Assembly (NCBI GenBank): GCA_019973155.2
Contig: BPQB01000024.1
Coordinates: 310,001-374,000, forward strand
Length of the DNA stretch: 64,000 nucleotides
Origin: Phanerochaete sordida
Taxonomy: Eukaryota > Basidiomycota > Agaricomycetes > Polyporales > Phanerochaetaceae
Direction of reading: 5' to 3'
A program made the position numbers and the translations under genes. The notes below the pieces were generated by a model. That model was given only the letters and a program-made list of their open reading frames with translations. It had not been told where the DNA came from and searched no databases. Below are positions 48,871 to 59,078 of the stretch, in pieces; positions within the stretch are counted from its first letter, which is position 1, and each line of letters opens with the position of its first letter.

Positions 48871-49176
48871 GGGAGAACAATTGCAATACAACATAGGTTA
48901 TTTCCGATAATCCTGCTTAGGACCCGCGAGAGTCCTTCCATATCGTAGAGCTTCACGCTCCTTCGAAGTGGCGGTGCGCACATGAATCACGTCTGAGGAC
49001 GCGGAGACTCGCAGGGCCCGTGCTCCTGTATCCTTCATCACAGTCCAATCTAGCGTGAGGAGTCAAAGGATGCGAAGGCGGGTCGACTCAAGCTCCGGTG
49101 CAGACTCGTGGAGGGTCGACGGAGGGTGAAGATGAATTGGATGACGGAGTATCTATTTCCACCACAGGCGCAACTA
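48871..49176. repeat. Duplicated 3' flank
   Basis: This stretch matches about 32085-32368 (shared GGTTATTTCCGA, ACGTCTGAGGACGCGGAGACTCGCAG, GAAGGCGGGTCGACT and CGCAACTACTACCGGTTGA). It is the 3' flank of the duplicated FunK1 gene and carries no gene of its own. Confidence 0.65.
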
Positions 49177-51532
49177 CTACCGGTTGACACAACGCGGGAC
49201 TTTGATGCGTTTCGACCGCCGTGGTGGATCGACTTCGACTTCGGCCTCGGCCTTGCGTTTCGGCTGCCTACCGCGGCCCCGCGAGCCTTCTATTGCAGCG
49301 GGAGCAGCGAGAGGAGGAGCAACAACGGCGGCCTTCGTTTGTGACTCGCTGCTCTCCTCGGCCTCGCGCAAGGCCGTGGCAAACAGGTCGATCCAGAAAC
49401 GCGGGCGAGCCGCGTGATCCAGTGCGGCCGCGGTCTCCGGGTCATCTGGCAGCGGCGATTTGTCCATGGCTTCCAAGTAATCGCTCCAATGCTGGCTGCA
49501 GCGCATGACGAGATCTTGCAGCGCCACCGTGCTGAAGGCGATGCCTGCGATATGGTTTTGCACGACACAGGAAAATTTGCGACCGCCACCGACGACAGTG
49601 CAGCCATCTTCGCCCAGATCCTGCTGGTCGAAAACCTGAGGTGTGATCGTCATGTCACTGACGACGAAGCGCTTCAAGGCCCCGTATAGAAGCACCCAAA
49701 AGACAGATTGAAGGTCGTCTACGAGGTCGTGTCGGTGCGTGTTTGGATATCGAAGCAGCGCGACGGACATGAAATGCCATGTACCCTGGGATATACGTGA
49801 GAGCAGGCTGAAAAATCACGACTGGTATACGCACAACTCCGGTGCGTAGGTCATCCTTGGACCCCGCGTGATCCCAGTCGTTGAGGATCCCTCTCCCGTC
49901 TGCGGTTAGCATGATATTGTTCATGCTGATGTCGCGATGCAGCAGGCCGGCCGAGCAGTAAGCTGCTTCAATTGCTGAGACCGCCTGGTCAGTCTATCGT
50001 TAACACAAACGAATGTTCTGGAACTAACCTTGAAGAGCGTCGTGCAACGCCTGGATAAGTTCGCGCTCGTTCAACGCACTTTCCAAGGGATATGCAATCT
50101 CCTGGACGATACGATGATGTACCAGTCGCTCCAGCTCAGGGAAACCTTCCTTGCGGTTGCGTTCTTCATCATAGGTGAATCTCTGTGTGTCGGTCTCGTG
50201 GACAGATCCGGTAGTGTCGAGCACGTCGCCGCCGTACAGTACCTCTGGGAGGTGCGGAACACCGGACGCGTAGAGCTCCTGGTATATCTGGAACTCTGGA
50301 CGAAGCCCTTTCTTTCCGCTGCGCCAAGAGTCTTTCACGAAGACGAGCCGCCCCTTCTGGGTATCGTAAGCAATGTACGCTCGGGCGTTACGTCCTCGAA
50401 GGTTAGATGAGGTCTGCAGTGGATGATTGACGATGAGATGTGAGCTGAGCCCAGTGGCAGGGTTCTTGACTTCAATCTTCCAGAAGGGCCACGCCCCAGT
50501 TGCGTCGAGGGCCTTGCGCGCGCACGGGAGCTGTCGCACGACGGTACCATCTTCCAGGCCGTGTTCACAAGCAACAAGAAGAGCCTCCACGGTCTCGGGC
50601 AGCAGCTCGGCTTCCCGACTAGATGCGCGCGCGACTGTAGAGTCGTGCCCGCGCTCTTCGTCGCTCAGCTGATCGAACCGCCAGAGAAACTCGCTCAGCA
50701 CCTCCGGGTCTTCGACGTAGTCGATGCGGTCCGAGACGATGCAGCCAGAGCGGTCGAAGCGGACAAGACGAGCATATCGTCCGAACAGCACGAGCTGGAA
50801 GAAGAATGTTTGGTGTTGTCGCGCGAAACGCGCGGCCGCGTGGGACATGAGAGCTTCGCGGAGAGCGCGGCCCCCGTCAGTGAGTTTGTCGACAGATGCC
50901 AGGGAGCTGCTTGCGTTCGAGGGCTTGTTTGGTGTACGGTCCTTGCGACGTCTTGGTGAGGCCTGCGACGATGCAGAATGCGGCTTCGCGGTGTGGCCAT
51001 GGCTACCCATGGGTGCCTCGGGAGTGGAGACTGGGGACTTGGGTAGAGTACGGATGGCACTGAGATAGTCGGGGTCGTACCAAGGATCAGCGTCAGAGGC
51101 TTCATGAAGTTTGATCCCTAGGGTGTAGTTTCCGAAGTCCAGGTACTCGAGATTGTGCTTTCTCTTCTTCTGACCTCTTCTTGGCTTAGTTTTCCTGCGA
51201 ACGGCCACAGTGGGAGCCAGATTCAAAGGTGTGTTCCCGTCGATGGCCCGTACTTGTTTCGTCTTCATCCGAGGTACGAAGAACTGGAGATTTGGACAGA
51301 GGCCGCCCCGTTCTACCGCTTGTATCTGGACAGCGAGGTCATGCGGGTGCCACCAGGTAAAGCATAGCTGAGCACTCACAATTCGCCCCGACATCTTCTG
51401 TACCGATCCCACAAGCGGCACTCTAGAGAAATCGAGGGCATAGGAGTCCTCGAACTCATATTCCGTGTCCATGAATTCGTCGAAGAAGAGGTCCGGTGGC
51501 ATTCCTAGCAGGAAGGACTCGTTACGAGACAT
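49177..51532 (-). CDS. FunK1 fungal-type protein kinase, class A, duplicon copy 2
   Basis: Exons 51532-51380, 51325-50029, 49974-49835 and 49785-49177 give 732 aa. It is the partner of 32369-34731. Exon 1 reads GMPPDLFFDEFMDTEYEFE. Motifs are [31 protein letters not shown] (HRD about 496-498) and NDWDHAG, with GTWHFMSVALL and DDLQSVFWVLLY in the C-lobe. The tail is PKRKAE then RRSKRIK. The start opens the shared module; an in-frame ATG further up (51604) is not supported by the partner gene. GCTCAGGCCACTTGGGC on the coding strand at 51655-51639 is about 107-123 bp upstream. Catalytic residues are intact. Confidence 0.9.
49191..49404. repeat. Near-identical tract shared with 32383-32596
   Basis: The 214 bp differ at one position only (49231 G, 32423 C), while sequence on both sides has clearly more mismatches. 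The tract covers the last coding part (basic tail) and stop of both partner genes. It is a probable gene-conversion tract. Confidence 0.75.
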
Positions 51533-52091
51533 AGTGTGCCTGACAGAATCAGGATCAAGCTGCAAGAAATCAATAGGGAGCGAAAGGTCAAAGAACTTGA
51601 ACACCGAGAGCGTGCTGCATCAGTCGTCAGACGACAAAGCCCAAGTGGCCTGAGCGTCCGAGATTTCCATATCGTGCACCCTTGTTGTTGGGAGGCTCTT
51701 CAGACATCTGAGGGGTAGACTGAGGCGGCAAGTAGAGGTATGAGTATTGCAATGTTGACGTTGAGGTACAAGAGCAAGTGTGGCTCGATACTGCGCCGAG
51801 GCGCTTCAGAACAGGTCGCGACGCGTCGCGCGCCGCGCCGTCGCCGACCGCGACTCTCCCTCTTGCCACTATCTTCCTGCACCGTAGCGTCCAAAAAACC
51901 CGGGAATACATGGAGATCCCCGCTTCAGAGGTTTTGTTTGGATTTTATGGGCATCGTACCCGACCATTTGATGCTTTGGCCACTCGCGGACGGTACAATC
52001 GGGGCCTGCATGTCTGCTTTCCTCCACTCTGAACTCTTCGTTCCGTACATAACCTCCCCGCTCGAATCTCGTCTACTCTATACTCCTCGTC
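51533..52091. promoter_or_regulatory. Divergent promoter region with motif in both directions
   Basis: The motif serves both genes: GCTCAGGCCACTTGGGC (minus, 51655-51639) toward the gene starting at 51532, and GCTTTGGCCACTCGCGG (plus, 51973-51989), 119 bp before the gene starting at 52092. A CG-rich stretch lies at about 51813-51850. Confidence 0.55.
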
Positions 52092-54424
52092 ATGCTGTCT
52101 GGGACAGCTCTCTTCGTCGGCCCTATGGCCCCTCAAGACTTTCTCGAAACGTTCATGGACGTAGCTGATGGCTCGGGGGTCGCCCCGGACGCGGACTTTA
52201 GCCTAGTGCCTCGAGGAGGCAGTGTGCCGGAAATGTCACGCCAGTTGGTGAGTCAATGGTCTTCCTGGTCAGAATCAACGTGTATTGACTGGGATGGATG
52301 GATAGGTTGAAGCTGTGGAGAGGCACGCTGTGTGCCCTTCCCTCCGACTCTTTCAAACTCGTACTAGGCGCAAGCCGGCGGTGGTCTATACTGCTGAAGA
52401 TGGCTTGGACTTCGAGGACATTTGCGCGCCACTCGCTGCGCGAAAACAACCGAGACTGCGCCGCAGCCAGGGGAAGAAGAAGAAGAGAGAGCTCGTCGAA
52501 TACCTGGACTTTGCCAACGCCGTCTTGCAAGTTGAGCTTCGCGTAGCGTCCGAAGACGACCCGTTCGTGGATCCTCCAGAAGGCCCATCCCGACGCTCTT
52601 CTTTCAAGTCGTGCCCGCCAGAGTCTCCCCCAAGCCCCTGTTCCCCTCGTCAAATGTCACGATCTCCGAAGGACAAACCGTCATCGTCGGCATCCCAGAA
52701 TGCACAACCACCGCCTTCTAAACCTAGAACATCGCCTCCAAAACCAGCTAGTCCCGGCTCTCCACCCCAGGTGTCCGCCCAATCATACGACTCTTGCGAA
52801 GGCCTCACCGCCGAGGGTCGACAATTTCGCTATTCTCTCATCAGCCACGCTCGCACCCAGTTCACCTGTCAACACCGCGCGCATTTCTTCCAGCTCCTTA
52901 TATTTGGGCCATTTGCGCGGTTTGTGCGTTGGGACCGCTCAGGAACTATCGTCTCTCAACGGTTCAACTACACATCGGACCCTGCGCTATTATCTGAGTT
53001 CCTTTGGCGGTTGTCTCGTATGAACGACGCGCAACAGGGCTGGGACACGACCGTGAGGAGGGCTAGCAGGGCGGAAGCAGCGTTGTTGAAGGAGTCGGTG
53101 CAGACCTTTCTTGACGACATGAAGGCCGGCTCGACAAAGGAAGGCACCTTCGCCCGGAAGCTCCTGCGCGCAGAGCGCATCCTAGATGATACCGGAATCT
53201 ATCCGGTGTGGAAGATACATGCCGTAAATCCCGACACAGGGATCTCCTCCGACCTTATCGTAAACCGCCCCCTGGTCGCGCACCCTTCCCTCTGCGGCCG
53301 CGCGACGCGCGCCTTCATTGCGTACGACCTTCAGCAGCAGCGTCTGGTCTTTACCAAGGACTCCTGGCGCGACACTGACCACGGGCTGCAGCCCGAGTTT
53401 GATATATACCGCGAGCTGCACGCGCACGGCGTGCCGCACGTCCTCTCTGCGCTCTACGGCGGCGACGTCGTCAGCACTGCCGGCGAACTGCATGTCACCC
53501 AGGCTCAGATGTACTATATCGACGAAGACGGCCAGCGCATCATCTCGGACGACGTTGTTAGACGCGTGCACCACCGCATCGCACAGGACATAGCATACCC
53601 GCTCGCGACTGTTCGAGACGAGCGCGAGCTCGTGCAAGCGCTACACGATGCGCTGTGTGGTGAGCACTGTTTTGTTCTCGTACCATGGTCTGTGCTGACG
53701 TCTGCCAGCAATTGACGCGGCGTACAGCGCAGGAATGCTGCACCGCGACATCAGCTACAAGAACATCATGCTGACCGCTGACGGGCGGGGCGTCTTGAAT
53801 GACTGGGACCATGCGGGGTCATTAGACACTCCTGCGCCCGGAATCGTGAGTGCACTGCGCACTGCACCGCTCCATCATGTCCTGATTTCAGCGCAGGGTA
53901 CCTGGAAGTACATGTCAATTAAGCTGCAGGAAAATCTTCACCGGGAGCACGACATCCTCGATGATCTCGAGAGCGTGTTCTGGGTGCTGCTTTTCGCCGC
54001 CGCAGAGCGATTCTCAGCGGGGCCCCCACATGTCGACCGCGATCTCTTCGAGAACAGCGAGCGCGGACCGGACGCCGAGGCCTCCGCGAGCTGCCGCAGG
54101 TTCGCGATCGTTTACAATAAGCTCCACGGCGTGCCGTTCACCAGTGCCCCACTGCAAAGTCTCATCAAAGAATGTTCGGCCGCCTGGAGGAAGTATCAAA
54201 TAGGCATCGACGACGACTTACCCGAGGTCCGTGAACGACCCTACGTGCGGGCAGCGCTGGAGTCCGCCCCGAAGCCTTCGTTCTGGCGTGCAAAGTTCGC
54301 GGCTGCGCTGTCGGAAATGCCCGCCACCGAGCCAACATCGGGGAAGAAGCGCAAGGCTGAGGACTCCGATATACAAGAGTTGCAACTTCGGCGGTCTCAA
54401 CGGTTGAAAGGCTTGCACGTCTGA
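52092..54424 (+). CDS. FunK1 fungal-type protein kinase, class A
   Basis: Exons 52092-52247, 52306-53659, 53709-53845 and 53897-54424 give 724 aa. It is a close copy of the gene at 42883: exon 1 (GPMAPQDFLETFMDVADG), the Ser/Pro linker, the 137 nt catalytic exon and the promoter all match. Motifs are RLVFTKDSWR, VHHRIAQDIAYPL, HRDISYKN (HRD about 516-518) and NDWDHAG, with GTWKYMSIKL and DDLESVFWVLLF in the C-lobe. The tail is KRKAED then RRSQRLK. One difference from its partner is a one-codon gain in a GAA/AAG run near 52475. Catalytic residues are intact. Confidence 0.9.
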
Positions 54425-54602
54425 GTCTATCAGCGCAAACATCCATAGAATATACATAATTCTTGAGCTTTGTCTGGCAACTCGTGCGCGCATCTCAGCA
54501 CACACGACGGTGAATGAGCTCAGGTTCGATGTTCAAGATTGCTATAACATTGACAGCACACACACATACATGCACATGGTGTACATGATATAAAAGCGAC
54601 AT

Positions 54603-57137
54603 TCAGGCTAGCTGAGCATTCTCTGCGCCTCCTTTCGCTGTTGCCTTGGCCTTGGCTCGCCCCGTCTTGACGCTCTTCGTCGGCTGCAGGCCTTTCGGAG
54701 GTTCGAGCTCCCCAGGTATTGCCCACGTCTTGGCCTTCTTGGGTTTTCTGTCTTCCACTAAGGTTTTACTGGTCGCACCAGCCGTAGCTTCCTGTTCCTC
54801 GCGCTTGCGTTTCGCCGTCCAACCATAAATCGTGTCCCTACGAGGCTTCCTGGGCGGGGCGTCGAAGTTCAAGCGGTCAAGCAGGGTAGTGTCAGACAGT
54901 CCAGCTCCGCCTGCATGGCTCGATTGCTGTTTCATGCGATGTAGCTGGAGTGAAGACATAGGCGGGAATCGGTCGGTACCCATGTCGTCGTTGGCCCAGT
55001 CCTCTTGCGCGCAGGCGGAGCCGAGCTGCTTCGCCCACCACTCCGAAGATGCGAGTATTCTTCTCGTCTCTTCGAGCTTGAGACGGACATCGTCGTCGCC
55101 GCTCTCAACGTCGGCGAGCGATCGATGATAGCGTTTGTACTGTGAGGATAGTTCGTGTATGAGCTTCTGCAGAGCCGCCGACCGAAACTTGATAAGCTTG
55201 AACCCGAGGACGTCTATCTTCCGATTCTTTTCCAGACCACCAGTCATCTTTATCCCGGTACTGAGAGCCGTTTCCTTGCATTCGTCGAAGAGGTTGCTGT
55301 CTGCTTGGATATATTCCGGGTGATCGTGATCTGCATGGTGCAACGCTATCCAGATGAAGCTCCAGAATACTCTCTCCATATCGTCGAACGGGCCATGAGG
55401 TCTCGCTGCGCAGTCGTTGAGCAGCTGCGACACAGACATGAACTGCCAGACAACCTAGTGGACATTGAGCACGTCATGCATGTTACAAGACTTTGGGGAT
55501 CCGTACCTCGCAGAAAGGAACTGGAAGTTCTGACGGATCGCCAGTAGTGAATACCTCCGATCCAGCGCGATCCCAGCCAGCGAGAACTCCTCGAGGGCTT
55601 CCGTCGACCCACGTGATCCTCATATTTTCAGGATGCACATCGCGGTGCAATATGTTGCTCTTCTTGTACACCTCGCCCATGGCTGTCCAGACCCACGAAT
55701 GTCAGTAAAGGTATATGGCGTTTGATGACACAGAGAGGCTCACCCAGGACGATATCGCGCACGGCCGAGACAACGTCGCGGCTACAACGCAGAGATGTGA
55801 CGGGGTATGTAATGTCGAACACGTACCGCCGATGCACGAGCTCCTGTAACTGGGTGCTTGTGGCGCCCAACCAGCTCTCGCCACGATATCTGCGAGCGAT
55901 GTCCTGGGTCGCTGTCGCCTGCCACTGCCGCTCACCCTCGAGACCCACGTCGCCCCCGCAAATGAGCTTCTGAATTCCAGCAATCTGCTCGGCTTCTAGA
56001 GCCCGTATGGTCTTGCCTTCGGCAGGATACGCTGGGTGGGAGGGCGCCCAAGTGTCCTTGAGATGCACAAGCTTGCAAGCCTTCATGTCGTATCCGATGA
56101 ACTCCTTGGTGCCGCGTCCAGAGACTGCCCGTTCGACGTAGAACGGCGTACCGACGATAACGTCACGGCTGTTCTTCTTGTCGATGTCGTCGAACACAGT
56201 CAACTTGTAGACGTTTGTCTTAGGGTCGAGGTATGTATAACTCTCCGGCTTAGCGATGCCGTTGGATTTGAAGTCCCGGAGGCTGTCGATAAGGAGCTGC
56301 TTCTCCGCCGCACTCGCCACACATGCAGTAGGGTCCCGTCCGAGCATGATCTCCGGACAGTGAGTCATAGCCCAGTAGAACTCCGTCAAGATATCGGGCC
56401 GTTCCGCGTAGTTGAAGAGCTCGCTGACGACCAATCCTGAGCGGTCGAACCTGGTAATGTGTGCGTTGATACCGATGATAGTGACCATGTACTGGAAGCA
56501 GAGGTGCTGTCGCGAGAATCGCAAGTTAGCATAGACACAAATTTGACCACGTGTTGCGCAGCCGCCCTCGCTCTCGTTCTCGCAGGATAGACTTGGTGGC
56601 ACCCAGGGTTCAAACGGATCGTCGCAGTGCTTCTCCTTGACCTCCGTCATGCTGCTGTCGTTGTCGTAGTCTGCCCTTGCGACAAGGATGGTCTCGGGAG
56701 AGTCCCACTGGACCGACACTTGGCCATCTTCTAACACATACACATCGATATCCACACGTGGGTCTTCAGGTGAATCTCTCTTGTTAGAAGAGTCGACGAG
56801 TTGCAAATGCGGGGATAGCTTGGATTGGAGGATGCATTCCGTCTGAACAAACGTGAGTCCATTGACCGACAATCTGCGGCTGATGTCGACTCACCAAGGT
56901 CTCTTGAATCTGCTTCTCGCCCTTGACACCCTTCATCTTGGAAAAGTCGATGGGCGGTAACGGCTTCGGAAATACTACACCCTGGAGAAACTCTTTCTTC
57001 ATGTCCACCCAAGGCATCTGGCCCACACAGCGACCACGATTGCATGTAACGAACTGGCCCTTGAGGCTATTCGTGCCTGGTATGGTATGGCTGAACCTGT
57101 ATAGGAGGCCGTGAACTAGAACGGCCTCTGTGGGCAT
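54603..57137 (-). CDS. FunK1-family protein, class B, probable pseudokinase (GWD)
   Basis: Exons 57137-56895, 56842-55744, 55682-55507 and 55454-54603 give 789 aa. Class B marks are an 81-codon first exon, a 176 nt catalytic exon and a long Lys-rich tail (RKPRRDT, AKRKREEQ, RKPKKAKT) without RRSKRL. LVHLKDTWA keeps the lysine and HRDVHPEN (HRD about 460-462) keeps the catalytic residues. The metal-binding segment reads LAGWDRAG, so the first Asp of DWD is Gly. This predicts weak or absent phosphotransfer. The C-lobe starts VVWQFMSVSQLL with DDMERVFWSFIW. It closes the right side of the array and is convergent with the gene ending at 54424. Confidence 0.86.
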
Positions 57138-57660
57138 GGTGGAAAAACGAGGTGTATGCGGGGGCCACGGCGATGGGGTAGATGGAGTGGGTCAAAGAGC
57201 GACATCGAACACAACGCGCATTTTAACCTGGTCGGGGCCACTTGGACATAATTTCGCTCAAAGAGGTCCCAGGCCACCTTGAATGATATGAGTGCTATGA
57301 CCACTTCCGTGCCAAACTCGCCGCGCATTTCCAGCGCTGAGTCCTCCGATATGCGAGGCAACTTGATGGCACGGACCTGGCGAGCTAGCATATCAGCCAA
57401 GAGGATCCCCACCGACACAGGGCAAGGAGCTCACCCAATTGTGCGTATAGATTATCCTCCTGTAAGAGCTACATCGCGCCAACTGTACTGCGAGCGGGGC
57501 AAATAGCACTCGGTTCAGCTCCAAAGAATCGTCCGATGTCATTGAGATCTTTCTCAGTACGGTAGCAACGCTGAGTTTCTCGTTATAGATCCCGGCGACA
57601 GCCTCTGAAAAGACACAATAAGCATGGATCTCCAGGACGAGCTACACCACTCACCTTCCA
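57138..57660. other. Intergenic region with an unassigned minus-strand open frame
   Basis: Minus-strand frames between about 57610 and 57270 read NEKLSVATVLRKISMTSDDSLELNRVLFA and LADMLARQVRAIKLPRISEDSALEM. They look more protein-like than random, but I recognise no family and cannot join them with confident splice sites. They may be a decayed gene fragment. GGGGCCACTTGG at about 57235 matches the shared array motif, but in the opposite orientation to the gene it precedes. Confidence 0.25.
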
Positions 57661-59078
57661 TCAGAACGCCACACCAGCAGGGACCGTGCTCCCCAGCTCT
57701 CCAAACATGATATTTGAGAACACGACGACCGGGCTGGGGTCGAGCGACTCAAGGTGAGCGGGCGCACCATCCGTCACGGCACAGCTCCCGCGCGCGACGC
57801 CAGGCGCAGACGCATTCGCGCCCGGCGGGTAGTCCGAGTCGAGCCACGCCATGTTGGCCGCAGGATCGTCGCGGATCGCGAACGCAAGGACCATGCCCGC
57901 GCGGAGCGCCTCGCCGAGCTGCGTGAGCCCGCCGTGCGCGCAGAACGCGTCCGGCTCGCCGAACGTGGCGCGCTCCTGCGCGCAGAACGCGTCCGTGATG
58001 GAGTTCCCCGGGGCGATGCCCGGGACGGCGACGGCTGCGTTTTGGATCACGACGCCGTCCTGGACGTAGAGTCGCTGGATCTCGGTGAGCGTGCCCGCGG
58101 AGGTGTTGTCGCTCGTGACGAAGCGCGTGACGATGGTGAAGGTCCTGGTGGTGTCGACCGTGAGGCCTGCGCCGAGGAAGTCTGGTGCGCCAAGCCGGAA
58201 TGCGTTGAAGTCGCAGCCGGCGCCGTCGCAGAGGCCGCTACCGGCGGTGCAGTCGTCGCCGGAGCAGCGCGTCTGCGCGGTCGTGTTGCACGCGTGAGCG
58301 GTGAAGGCCGCGGACGCGCTATTTCCCTCCCAGAGGTCCAGCTCGGTGCAGCAGCTGCCGTAGAGGCCCGTGCCGCTGTGGCTGCTTGTCGGCGACCAGT
58401 CCTCGAGGTTCGCCTGGTGAGGCGAATGAGGCTCGTATGGACGGTGAAATGTAAGGCTTGGCGTACCTGACCGTTGATAAACTTGAGGTCTTTCGGACAC
58501 TTCGAGTCGCAGTACCCGGTGCCGTACTTCGCGCCGGCCTTGTTGAGGGGGAACCTCGACGCGCCGCCATCGGCATCCATGCCGATGAGGTAGACGGCAC
58601 CGTTGACACCACACGGAAGCCGTGAGAGGTCGACGTCGAAGGCGATCTCCTGGTTCAACGGCGAGATGATCTGGTAGTGCGAGTCGTTCGCCATGAGGAA
58701 TAGACGCGGACCAACATTGGGGTTGACATCGGGGCCGACGAGCGGCATCTGGAGGGAGTGTCCCGAAGTCCGTATGCCGAAGTCACTCAGATAGTCGGCG
58801 CCATCGAGCGCGCAGTTCTCCGCGCATGTCAGTGGATCTGGGCAGTACACCGCGTCGAAGGTGTTGCCGACGAAGCAATAGTTCGTGGTATTGGCGTAGA
58901 AGAGCGTGCGCCAGTTGGCATCGAGCGAGACAGAAGTGCTGAGGGCGGTGCAGCCGCTCGACGTGCACTTCTGCGTGGTGATCCGAGGGTGGACTTCAGG
59001 CGTGATGTTGCTGGATTGTTGGCCGGATACGACAGCGAGCATGATAAAGTGGAGCCACGAAAGTGTCCTAAGCATCAT
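57661..59078 (-). CDS. Secreted GH7 cellulase (cellobiohydrolase/endoglucanase family)
   Basis: Exons 59078-58467 and 58413-57661 give 454 aa. A signal peptide ([17 protein letters not shown], cut near QQ) leads into a complete GH7 domain: [41 protein letters not shown]-like region [27 protein letters not shown] and [16 protein letters not shown]. The catalytic triad is ELDLWE (E228, D230, E233), the retaining nucleophile/acid-base motif of the family. It cleaves beta-1,4 linkages in cellulose outside the cell. There is no C-terminal CBM1 or linker. Where cellobiohydrolases have SLWDD (Trp367 in the T. reesei enzyme), this protein has AIRDD, so a substrate-tunnel tryptophan is Arg; the later MAWLD tryptophan is kept. 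A TATAAGAG lies at 59240-59233, 155 bp upstream. Confidence 0.9.

Larger units (their letters stand above)
48875..51785. repeat. Segmental duplication, copy 2 (about 2.9 kb)
   Basis: Partner of about 32085-34995, same orientation, about 16.8 kb away. The left end abuts the truncated class B relic and the right end fades in the divergent promoter region. Boundaries are by eye. Confidence 0.65.

Noticed and set aside
882..57137. Many long open frames antisense or out of frame to the kinase exons
   Set aside because: They lack splice continuity and family motifs, and their positions follow the GC-rich coding exons of the sense strand, so they are shadows.
57228..57246. GGGGCCACTTGG as a member of the shared upstream motif for the gene at 57137
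   Set aside because: It is in the opposite orientation relative to the gene, unlike all other copies.
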